Part shown: in pieces, positions 1 through 6,209 of the stretch | Position numbering within the stretch: position 1 is the first letter of the stretch | Layout: each line of letters begins with the position of its first letter | Translations under genes and position numbers: made by a program | Assembly: GCA_905210545.1 (NCBI GenBank) | Contig: CAJLXC010000033.1 | Coordinates: 1 to 17,355 of the forward strand | DNA from: an uncultured Eubacteriales bacterium | GTDB taxonomy: Bacteria > Bacillota > Clostridia > Christensenellales > Borkfalkiaceae | Reading direction: 5' to 3' | DNA: 17,355 bases | The notes under the pieces: generated by a model | What the model was told of the DNA's origin: nothing | Seen by the model: the letters and a program-made list of their open reading frames with translations, nothing else | Databases searched by the model: none

Positions 1-33
1 GCAACTTTGTGGCAAACCACAATATATAGGCAT

Positions 34-74
34 AAAAATAACCCCATAAACACAATATATTGTGAAAATGGGGT
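34..74 (-). terminator. Intrinsic terminator of tRNA-Trp
   Basis: Arms ACCCCAT (41-47) and ATGGGGT (68-74) pair. Inside them the perfect palindrome CACAATATATTGTG (51-64) pairs again, separated from the outer arms by a 3-by-3 AAA/AAA internal loop. Read on the minus strand, the stem is followed by TATTTTT (plus 40-34), as expected for Rho-independent termination just after the tRNA. Confidence 0.7.
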
Positions 75-76
75 AA

Positions 77-152
77 TGGCAGGGGAGACGCGACTCGAAC
101 ACGCAACCGGCGGTTTTGGAGACCGCTGCTCTACCAATTGAGCCACTCCCCT
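77..152 (-). tRNA. tRNA-Trp (anticodon CCA)
   Basis: The reverse complement folds as a full cloverleaf. The 7-bp acceptor stem is AGGGGAG/CTCCCCT, the D arm GCTC...GAGC, the anticodon stem GCGGT/ACCGC with loop CTCCAAA (anticodon CCA), and the T arm GCGTG-TTCGAGT-CGCGT. A G discriminator is followed by an encoded CCA (plus 79-77). The CCA anticodon with a G discriminator identifies tryptophan in bacteria. It has its own promoter and terminator, so it is a single-gene unit divergent from proC. Confidence 0.97.
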
Positions 153-165
153 AAGAAACAGTAAG

Positions 166-194
166 ATTATATACTAAATTAAAAAAATAGTCAA
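166..194 (-). promoter_or_regulatory. Sigma-A promoter of tRNA-Trp
   Basis: On the minus strand, TTGACT (plus 194-189), a 17-nt spacer and TATAAT (plus 171-166) form a near-consensus promoter. The predicted start near 159 leaves a leader of about 6 nt before the tRNA at 152. The plus strand of the same AT-rich stretch has TATACT at 170-175, a possible -10 for proC, so the two -10 boxes would overlap. Confidence 0.8.
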
Positions 195-210
195 TCAAAA
201 TGAGGTTAAA

Positions 211-1014
211 ATGACAAAGAAATTTAAGTTGGGCGTTATAGGCGCAGGGTTTATGTCTACGGCGATAATCGGCGGAGCGATTTCTTCCGGCTTTTTGTCG
301 GCAAGCGATATCGCGGTAACAGATAAAAACGAAGAAGCAAAAAACCGAATCGCTAAAAGGGGCGTGTTCGTCACCGATGCGAAAACGGTTTTTAACGAAT
401 CGGAATTCGTTCTGTTTGCCGTTAAGCCGCAAAATTTTGCGGAGCTTAAAGCCGATGCGGAAAATTCGCCTTGCAAGAAACTGATTTCCATTATGGCGGG
501 CGTAAAGAAAGAAAAAATCAAAGCGGTGTTCTGCGGGGCAAAGGTTGCGAGATGTATGCCTAATACTCCGTGTTCGGTAGGTTCGGGCGCGGTCGGAATG
601 GATTTATCCGACTACGATGACGAAAAGGACGCGGCTTTCGTAAAGAACTTGTTTTCGTCGTTTGCGAAGGTTGCCGTTCTTGACGAGAGCAAACTTAACG
701 CCGTAACCGGTATAAGCGGCAGCTCTCCCGCGTATTTTTATTTGTTCTTAAAAGGGATTATAGAAGCGGGCGTTAAAAACGGACTCGATTACGAAACCGC
801 AAAGAACTTTGCAACCAACACGATGATAGGCGCGGGCAAAATGGTTCTCGATAATTCCGATAAAAGCCTGGACGAGCTTATAACCGCCGTTTGCAGTAAG
901 GGCGGAACGACTATAGAAGCGATAAACGTATACGAAAACGGCAAGCTCGGCGAACTTACGCAAAACGCGGTAGACGCTTGCGTTAAACGCGCGGAAGAGC
1001 TTGAAAACCTTTGA
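211..1014 (+). CDS. proC: Pyrroline-5-carboxylate reductase
   Basis: It reduces 1-pyrroline-5-carboxylate to proline with NAD(P)H, the last step of proline synthesis, in the cytoplasm. The 267-residue length is normal for the family. Residues 8-19 form the Rossmann dinucleotide motif GVIGAGFMSTAI, followed by VKPQ at 71-74 and MPNTP at 116-120. The C-terminal dimerisation and substrate region has GISGSSPAYFYLF at 167-179 and the GGTT loop at 231-234. The ATG at 211 is preceded by GAGG at 202-205. No clear -35 is visible; a TATACT at 170-175 may act as the -10. The stop codon is 2 nt before the likely rnhA start, so the two genes are probably co-transcribed. No proA or proB is visible in the window. 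Confidence 0.95.
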   Translation: MTKKFKLGVIGAGFMSTAIIGGAISSGFLSASDIAVTDKNEEAKNRIAKRGVFVTDAKTVFNESEFVLFAVKPQNFAELKADAENSPCKKLISIMAGVKKEKIKAVFCGAKVARCMPNTPCSVGSGAVGMDLSDYDDEKDAAFVKNLFSSFAKVAVLDESKLNAVTGISGSSPAYFYLFLKGIIEAGVKNGLDYETAKNFATNTMIGAGKMVLDNSDKSLDELITAVCSKGGTTIEAINVYENGKLGELTQNAVDACVKRAEELENL

Positions 1015-1016
1015 TT

Positions 1017-1451
1017 ATGAAGAAAGTGACTTTGTATACCGACGGGGCGTGCAGCGGCAACCCGGGCGACGGAGGCTACGCGGCTATTCTCATTTATAAG
1101 GGACTCGAAAAAGAGATTTGCGGCGGAGAAGAGAATACCACCAACAACAGAATGGAGCTTACCGCCGTGATAAAGGGGTTAGAGGCGCTTAAAGAACCGT
1201 GCGAGGTAGAAGTTTACAGCGACTCTCAATACGTTATCGGCGCGATGAACGAAGGTTGGCTTGAAAGCTGGCGCAACAACGGGTGGAAGACTGCCGCCAA
1301 AAAGGCGGTAAAAAATCCCGACTTGTGGCAACGTTTGTACGAGCTTGTTGCGCGGCATAAAATAACTTTTATAAAGGTTAAAGGTCATTCCGACAACGCT
1401 TATAACAATCGTTGCGACGAACTTGCCGTAAAACAATATAAAAAGTCCTGA
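1017..1451 (+). CDS. rnhA: Ribonuclease HI
   Basis: It cleaves the RNA strand of RNA-DNA hybrids, removing primers and R-loops. From the ATG at 1017 the protein has 144 residues and aligns with E. coli RNase HI through its catalytic residues: D9 in YTDGACSGNPG, E47 in NNRMEL, D69 in YSDSQYV, H124 and D134 in KGHSDNAYNNRCDELA. The basic handle region (about residues 80-98, WLESWRNNGWKTAAKK) is present, as in the long bacterial type. An in-frame TTG at 1011 overlaps the proC stop and would add two residues. I prefer the ATG because the family normally starts two or three residues before the first beta strand. Translation is probably coupled to proC. Confidence 0.95.
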   Translation: MKKVTLYTDGACSGNPGDGGYAAILIYKGLEKEICGGEENTTNNRMELTAVIKGLEALKEPCEVEVYSDSQYVIGAMNEGWLESWRNNGWKTAAKKAVKNPDLWQRLYELVARHKITFIKVKGHSDNAYNNRCDELAVKQYKKS

Positions 1452-1489
1452 AAATCGCGTTAAAGCAGGATAACTTTCGCGGACGGTAA

Positions 1490-1495
1490 TATAAT
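1490..1495 (+). promoter_or_regulatory. -10-like TATAAT 6 nt before a start codon
   Basis: A perfect TATAAT ends 6 nt before the ATG at 1502, and no Shine-Dalgarno lies in between. Transcription would start at or very near the A of the ATG. No good -35 is visible at 16-18 nt spacing, so the promoter call is tentative. Confidence 0.4.
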
Positions 1496-1501
1496 ATTAT
1501 T

Positions 1502-2440
1502 ATGGGTAAAACGGGAATCGAACTTTTTAAAGAGATTTTGAATATTATAATAATTTCCCTTTTAGGTTGCGCGGGGATCGTTTTTGCCGTGCTTTACGCG
1601 GGGACTTTTTCCGAAGGCTTTTTCGCGGAATATTCGGGAATAATCACCGCGCTTGCGGTCGGCACGATAACGGTGCTTACCGTGCTTACGATAATTTTTT
1701 TCAGACTGAACAAGGTGTTTATTTATAAAATTCTCTACATTGTCGTGATACTCGTTTTTTGCGTTCTGCTCCTTTTATATCTTCTTAAGGTTTTCGGATT
1801 CTTCGATAAAATAAGGAGCGTGGACGAGTTCAGAAAATATATAGAATCGTTCGGTAATTTCGCAATCGCGATGTTTATACTTCTGCAATTTTTGCAGGTT
1901 GTTGTTCTGCCGATTCCCGCGTTCATAACGGTAGGTGCGGGCGTCCTTCTTTTCGGACCTTTCCGCGGCGCGGTGTACAGCTGCATCGGCATAATCGCCG
2001 GTTCGCTCGCGGCGTTCTTTATAGGTCGCGTTTTCGGATATAAAGTGGCGAGCTGGCTGGTCGGGAAAGAAGATCTCAAAAAGGGTCTTAATACCGTTAA
2101 AGGCAAAGACAGAGTGGTGCTTACTTTTATGTTTTTGTTCCCGTTTTTCCCGGACGACCTGCTGTGTTTCGTCGCGGGGATAACCAATATGAGCGGTTGG
2201 TATTTCGTGATTATGATTTTTATAACGAGAGTGATCTCCGTGTTCGTTTCGTCGTATTCGATGAACAACAGCATAATACCGTTCGACACCTGGTGGGGAA
2301 TACTTTTATGGGTTCTTTTGTTTGCGATAACCGTGTTTTTCACCGTTTTGATTTATAAAAAAGGCGAAAAGATAGAGAGCTTTTTCAGAAAGAAGAAGTC
2401 AAACGTAAAAGAATCGAAAAAGCAAGAAAAAATAAAGTAA
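1502..2440 (+). CDS. TVP38/TMEM64 (DedA/VTT-type) integral membrane protein
   Basis: This 312-residue polytopic membrane protein has predicted membrane segments at about 12-33, 45-67, 74-97, 119-138, 158-178, 205-225, 233-253 and 264-285. The VTT/SNARE-associated domain spans roughly 130-255. Family hallmarks are the half-buried loop LPIPAFITVGAGVLLFGPFRGA (136-157), the glycine-rich G-S-L-A-A-F-F-I-G-R stretch (167-176) and FPFFPDDLLCFVAGIT (213-228). Relatives include lipid scramblase-like VTT proteins and the DedA family, in which several members move undecaprenyl or phospholipid carriers; the substrate here is unknown. The N-terminal three-helix extension (1-100) is longer than in minimal members. 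The C-terminal tail (286-312) is rich in Lys and Glu and cytosolic. No Shine-Dalgarno precedes the ATG, and a TATAAT sits just upstream. Confidence 0.85.
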   Translation: MGKTGIELFKEILNIIIISLLGCAGIVFAVLYAGTFSEGFFAEYSGIITALAVGTITVLTVLTIIFFRLNKVFIYKILYIVVILVFCVLLLLYLLKVFGFFDKIRSVDEFRKYIESFGNFAIAMFILLQFLQVVVLPIPAFITVGAGVLLFGPFRGAVYSCIGIIAGSLAAFFIGRVFGYKVASWLVGKEDLKKGLNTVKGKDRVVLTFMFLFPFFPDDLLCFVAGITNMSGWYFVIMIFITRVISVFVSSYSMNNSIIPFDTWWGILLWVLLFAITVFFTVLIYKKGEKIESFFRKKKSNVKESKKQEKIK

Positions 2441-2508
2441 AACAAGGTTTGATTATGCCTGATAAAATAGTCTGTCAAACATAATACGAAAGAGAAAAGA
2501 TATAAAAA

Positions 2509-3258
2509 ATGAAAATACTCATAACAAACGACGACGGAATAGAAAGCAACGGAATAATGGCTTTGGCAAAAGCGTTTTCTGTCGGACACGAAGTGCTTGT
2601 CGTCGCGCCCGACGGAAACAGATCGGGCGTTTCGCACTCTTTGACTTTAGGTTCGCCCATAAAATTTTTGCAGTACGAGCTGCCGTTTTGCAAGGCGTTT
2701 GCAACCTCCGGTTCTCCCGCGGATTGCGTAAAAGCGTCCTTTCATATATTAAAAGATTTTGCTCCGGATGCGGTGCTTTCCGGCATAAACAAGGGTCATA
2801 ATTTCGGCTCGGACGTTCTGTATTCGGGAACGGTCGCTGCCGCTTTCGAGGCCGCTTTTTTAGGCGTCCGAGCGTTCGCTTTTTCCGCCTTTTCGCACGG
2901 CGAAAGCGACTTTGAATCTTATGCGGAATACGCGAAAAAAATCGTCGGCGCGTTGCTTTCGGAGTCGGACGAAAAAAACGTGTGGAACGTTAATTTTCCC
3001 GATACGGACAAATCGGTGAGAGGCGTAAGATTTTCCCGACTCGGCAGCTGCATATATAAAGACGAATACGTTCCGACGGGAGACGGCGTTTACGAACTCA
3101 GAAGCGAAACGGACGTGTCGGCTAAAGAGAACGCCGATACGGACATCGCGCTCGTGAACGCGGGATTTGTTTCGGTAACTCCGCTCTTATACGACAGAAC
3201 CGATTTTAATAAGCTTGCCGATATTCGGAATAAGGAGATACTCTCGTGCATAAGGTGA
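2509..3258 (+). CDS. surE: 5'/3'-nucleotidase SurE
   Basis: SurE is a metal-dependent nucleoside monophosphate phosphatase linked to stationary-phase survival. The 249-residue protein shows the family signature: the metal ligands D8 and D9 in ITNDDGIESNGI, S39 in RSGVSHSLT, SGSPADCVK (67-74) and N94 in SGINKGHNFGSDVLYSGTVAAAFEA. The ribosome binding site is weak and purine-rich (AAAGAGAAAAG at about 2489-2499). An extended -10-like TGATAAAAT lies at 2460-2468, but there is no matching -35. The last 13 nt overlap the next gene, whose Shine-Dalgarno lies inside the surE end, which suggests translational coupling. Confidence 0.95.
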   Translation: MKILITNDDGIESNGIMALAKAFSVGHEVLVVAPDGNRSGVSHSLTLGSPIKFLQYELPFCKAFATSGSPADCVKASFHILKDFAPDAVLSGINKGHNFGSDVLYSGTVAAAFEAAFLGVRAFAFSAFSHGESDFESYAEYAKKIVGALLSESDEKNVWNVNFPDTDKSVRGVRFSRLGSCIYKDEYVPTGDGVYELRSETDVSAKENADTDIALVNAGFVSVTPLLYDRTDFNKLADIRNKEILSCIR

Positions 3259-4466
3259 TAATCGCCGGCGGAGGTGCAGCCGGGATGATTGCGGCGATTT
3301 TCGCGGCGAAGAACGGAAACGACGTTTTGCTTCTCGAAAAAAACGAAAAGCTCGGCAAGAAAATCTACATAACGGGAAAAGGCAGGTGTAATCTGACGAA
3401 CGACGTTTCCGCGCGCGAGTTTTTCGATTTCGTCGTAAACAATCCGAAATTTTTATACGGTGCGATAAACGCGTTTCCGCCGCAAGCCGTCAAGGACTTT
3501 TTTGAAGAAAACGGATTAAGGCTTAAAACCGAACGCGGAAACAGAGTTTTTCCCGCGTCTGACAAAGCGAGCGACGTAACGAAAACGCTTGAAAAAGTCA
3601 TGCGCGAAACGGGGGTTTCCGTTCGGCTCGATACGGAAGTAAAAGCGATTATAACGAAAGACGGAAAAGTAACCGCCGTAAAAACCGACAAAGGAACGGA
3701 ACGTTGCGATTCCGTTGTGGTTTGTACGGGGGGAATGTCGTATCCGCTTACCGGCAGTACGGGCGACGGTTACGTTTTCGCAAAAGCCGCAGGGCATACG
3801 ATCGTCAAGCCGAGAGCTTCTCTCGTCGGAATAGAGCTTAAAGACAACGATATTTACGATTTGCAGGGATTATCGCTCAAAAACGTGTCTATAAAAGCCG
3901 TGTCCGACGGAAAAACCGTATACGAAGATTTCGGAGAAATGCTTTTCACTCATTACGGGATTTCGGGACCTATCGTTTTGTCCTGTTCGTGTCTGCTTAA
4001 CGAACTCGATTTGAAAAAAGTGAAGCTCGTTCTCGATTTAAAGCCCGCGCTCGACGAAAAAACGCTCGACAACAGACTGATACGCGAGATAGATTCGGCA
4101 AAGGGCAAAGAAATAAAAACGGTCGCGCGGTCGCTCGCGCCGTCTTCGCTCGTTCCGTTTATATTGAAACGCGCAAAAATTCATCCCGACAAGAAGTGCG
4201 GAGAGTTGACGAGAGAAGAACGAAGAAAGCTCGTTTCCGTTTTTAAAAACGTGGAGCTTCTGCCGCGTGAATTAAGACCGCTTTCCGAGGCGATAATAAC
4301 CGCGGGCGGCGTGAACGTTAAAGAAATAAACCCTAAAACGATGGAAAGCAAGATAATAACAGGCTTGTTTTTTGCGGGAGAGGTGCTTGACGTCGATTGT
4401 TTCACGGGCGGGTTCAATCTTCAGACCGCTTTTGCCACGGGCTTTATCGCGGGAAAGAACGCCTGA
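3246..4466 (+). CDS. HI0933-type FAD-dependent oxidoreductase (YhiN/aminoacetone oxidase family)
   Basis: A flavoprotein of 406 residues. The N-terminal Rossmann fold binds FAD with GGGAAG (8-13) and an acidic E31 at the end of strand 2. The family motif ITGKGRCNLTN is at 42-52. The C-terminal FAD-closing motif is ITAGGVNVKEINPKTMES, then GLFFAGEVLDVDCFTGGFNLQTAFATG, near the end. Length and motifs fit the HI0933-like family, whose physiological substrate is not established; 'aminoacetone oxidase' is a database label. The start is the GTG at 3246, supported by AAGGAGA at 3233-3239. An ATG start would lose the FAD motif. The gene sits just upstream of cmk, a frequent arrangement in Clostridia, though here a repeat-filled gap and a separate promoter intervene. 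Confidence 0.88.
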   Translation: MHKVIIAGGGAAGMIAAIFAAKNGNDVLLLEKNEKLGKKIYITGKGRCNLTNDVSAREFFDFVVNNPKFLYGAINAFPPQAVKDFFEENGLRLKTERGNRVFPASDKASDVTKTLEKVMRETGVSVRLDTEVKAIITKDGKVTAVKTDKGTERCDSVVVCTGGMSYPLTGSTGDGYVFAKAAGHTIVKPRASLVGIELKDNDIYDLQGLSLKNVSIKAVSDGKTVYEDFGEMLFTHYGISGPIVLSCSCLLNELDLKKVKLVLDLKPALDEKTLDNRLIREIDSAKGKEIKTVARSLAPSSLVPFILKRAKIHPDKKCGELTREERRKLVSVFKNVELLPRELRPLSEAIITAGGVNVKEINPKTMESKIITGLFFAGEVLDVDCFTGGFNLQTAFATGFIAGKNA

Positions 4467-4537
4467 AAACATCGCGGCGTCGTTGTTGGCGCATTATCTT
4501 TACCGTCTTTCCTCGGAATGATAAAAAGAAATCACCG

Positions 4538-4705
4538 CAAACTCAATATTGTCATTGCGAGGGGTTGAATAACCCTGTGGCAATCTCAATAATATCCCAA
4601 ACTCAATATTGTCATTGCGGACGCCTTTGACGGGCAACCCTGACGCGCTTAGTCCTTCGTAGCGCAGCGGAGAAGCGCGCTTTTGAATAAAGCCGCGGCA
4701 ATCTC
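4538..4705 (+). repeat. Dispersed palindromic repeats (TCATTGCG...GGCAATCTC type)
   Basis: A 22-bp direct repeat (starting CAAACTCAATATTG and ending TTGCG) occurs at 4538-4559 and 4598-4619, exactly 60 bp apart. Each copy opens a unit running from GTCATTGCG to GGCAATCTC. Unit 1 (4551-4587) contains the hairpin GGGTT-GAAT-AACCC (4562-4575), and ATTGC (4554-4558) can pair with GCAAT (4580-4584). Unit 2 (4611-4705) is longer and ends with the same GGCAATCTC. A half-unit recurs at 13045-13072. This looks like a dispersed intergenic palindrome family. The rest of 4467-4537 and 4706-4788 contains nothing I can identify. Confidence 0.7.
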
Positions 4706-4788
4706 TTTCGCGACCGCTTTCGACGCGCGTTTTTTGCTTAAAGCCGTCTAAAGTAAATTAAAAACGGCGAAAACGCTTTTAAAACGGT

Positions 4789-4816
4789 TTGATTTTCGCG
4801 TAAAAAGTGGTAAAAT
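4789..4816 (+). promoter_or_regulatory. Promoter of the cmk operon
   Basis: TTGATT (4789-4794), a 16-nt spacer and TAAAAT (4811-4816), with an extended -10 TGG just before the hexamer (4808-4810). The predicted start near 4823 gives a leader of about 40 nt, which includes a small hairpin GCCGA/TCGGC (4827-4843) before the Shine-Dalgarno. Confidence 0.6.
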
Positions 4817-4863
4817 TAAAAAGTAAGCCGAAAAAAACTCGGCGTTTGTCTACGGAGGCTGAT

Positions 4864-5550
4864 ATGAAAAAACACATCAAAATCGCGCTTGACGGTCCGT
4901 CGGGGAGCGGCAAAAGCACAATAGCAAAAACCCTTTCAAAACGGCTGGATATTCTTTATCTCGATACCGGCGCGATGTACAGAGCGGTCGCCTTAAAAGC
5001 TCTTTCGCTCGGCGTGGATACTTTCGACTCGGACGGAGTTTCGGCGTTTTTAACCGATCTCGATCTCGATATAAAATATGCGGACGGAGCGCAGAGAACG
5101 TTTCTTGACGGGGAAGACGTTTCGGAAAAAATCCGCGAGCCGCGCGTTTCTATGGCGGCGTCTAACGTATCGAGCCTTAAATGCGTAAGGCTTAAAATGG
5201 TGGAAATGCAACGCGAAATCGCGGGCAAAACCTCGTGTGTGCTGGACGGGCGGGATATAGGGTCTTACGTTCTTCCCAACGCGGATTATAAATTTTATAT
5301 CACCGCAAGCGTGGAAGTCCGCGCCGACAGAAGGTACAAAGAACTGACTCTCAAAGGATATAAGGTAGATTACGACGATCTTAAAAAAGAAATAGAACAG
5401 CGCGACTACAACGATAAAAACAGAGATTTCGCGCCGCTCGTTCAGGCGCCGGACGCGGTTTATCTCGATACTTCTTATATGACGATCGAACAGGTCGTAA
5501 ACAAGGTTCTTTCTTACGTGAACCAAGGCGAAAACGGTGAAACCAAATGA
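4864..5550 (+). CDS. cmk: Cytidylate kinase
   Basis: It phosphorylates CMP and dCMP with ATP, recycling cytidine nucleotides released by RNA turnover and phospholipid synthesis. The ATG at 4864 gives 228 residues, normal for the bacterial short form. Walker A GPSGSGKS is at 11-18, the CMP-binding DTGAMYRAV at 34-42, DGRDIG at 128-133, and the arginine-rich lid RADRRYKEL at 153-161. GGAGG at 4854-4858 fixes this start. An upstream in-frame GTG at 4807 would add 19 residues that include part of the promoter and leader, so I reject it. The stop overlaps the plsC start (ATGA, 5547-5550), indicating coupled translation. Confidence 0.96.
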   Translation: MKKHIKIALDGPSGSGKSTIAKTLSKRLDILYLDTGAMYRAVALKALSLGVDTFDSDGVSAFLTDLDLDIKYADGAQRTFLDGEDVSEKIREPRVSMAASNVSSLKCVRLKMVEMQREIAGKTSCVLDGRDIGSYVLPNADYKFYITASVEVRADRRYKELTLKGYKVDYDDLKKEIEQRDYNDKNRDFAPLVQAPDAVYLDTSYMTIEQVVNKVLSYVNQGENGETK

Positions 5551-6209
5551 ACTTTTTTCATAAAATGATACTGTGGATAGGCACGCGCATATATCCTTAT
5601 AAAATGTACGGAAAGGAAAACATTCCGGAAGGCGGCGCGGTTATCCCGTACAATCATTTCAGCGTGATGGATCCGTTTTTTATAAGACACGCGTATAAAG
5701 GCAAAATTTGTTTCCCTGCGAAAATCGAGCTTTTTAAAAACAAGTTTTTCGCTAACTTGCTCCGCGGTTGCGGCGCGATCCCCGTAGACAGAGCAAATCC
5801 CGGGGTGGAAACTATGCTTACCGCGATAAAAACGCTAAAAAACGGCGATAAACTTGTTATTTCTCCCGAAGGGACGAGAAACAAGACGGGCAGTCTTGAT
5901 TTTCTGCCGTTCAAAGAAGGAACGGTTTTGTTTGCGGTCAAGGGCAAAGCGCCCATCGTTCCGTGCATAGTGGCTGCGCCCGCAAAACCGTTTAAGAGAA
6001 CGAATATCGTTATAGGCAAGCCGTTTGATTTTTCCGAGTATTACGGAAAAAGGCTCACGGACGAAGACCTGAAAAAATTAAACGCCGTTCTCGTGGAAAA
6101 GATGAAGGAAACGCAGACGGAATTTCTCGCTTTTCTCGCGGATAAAAAGAAAAAAAAGAAAAAGCGTAAAAAAGACGGCGGGCGGGTGAACGAAGATGCT
6201 CGTGCTTAA
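5547..6209 (+). CDS. plsC: 1-acyl-sn-glycerol-3-phosphate acyltransferase (LPLAT family)
   Basis: It acylates lysophosphatidic acid to phosphatidic acid at the inner membrane face. The protein has 220 residues with the four acyltransferase blocks: NHFSVMD (36-42, the catalytic HX4D), GCGAIPVDR (74-82), PEGTR (107-111) and PIVP (136-139). The N-terminus has only a short hydrophobic stretch. The C-terminus ends in a strongly basic tail of seven Lys, an Arg and two more Lys (about 200-209), coded by A-runs around 6144-6173. The tail may bind acidic phospholipids, which is an inference. The start overlaps cmk by 4 nt and the end overlaps the next gene by 14 nt, so the block is tightly coupled. 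Substrate specificity beyond the LPLAT family is not proven by sequence. Confidence 0.88.
   Translation: MNFFHKMILWIGTRIYPYKMYGKENIPEGGAVIPYNHFSVMDPFFIRHAYKGKICFPAKIELFKNKFFANLLRGCGAIPVDRANPGVETMLTAIKTLKNGDKLVISPEGTRNKTGSLDFLPFKEGTVLFAVKGKAPIVPCIVAAPAKPFKRTNIVIGKPFDFSEYYGKRLTDEDLKKLNAVLVEKMKETQTEFLAFLADKKKKKKKRKKDGGRVNEDARA

Noticed and set aside
1735..2343. Antisense frame of 202 codons opposite the VTT protein
   Set aside because: Shadow composition, no start signal, and the plus strand encodes an unmistakable membrane protein family.
4538..4619. CRISPR-like spacing of a 22-bp repeat
   Set aside because: Only two copies, the repeat continues into a palindromic unit, and there are no cas genes.
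4397..4630. Open frame running out of the flavoprotein gene into the repeats
   Set aside because: It is an out-of-frame shadow of the flavoprotein 3' end plus repeat sequence, with no ribosome binding site and no protein-like composition.
4807..4863. Upstream GTG start for cmk adding 19 residues
   Set aside because: The extra stretch covers the -10 box and leader, is not part of the kinase fold, and the ATG at 4864 has a proper GGAGG.
6144..6173. A-run with A AAA AAG slippery heptamer at the end of plsC
   Set aside because: A -1 shift would meet a stop within a few codons and would not join plsC to ispH, so a programmed frameshift has no obvious product.
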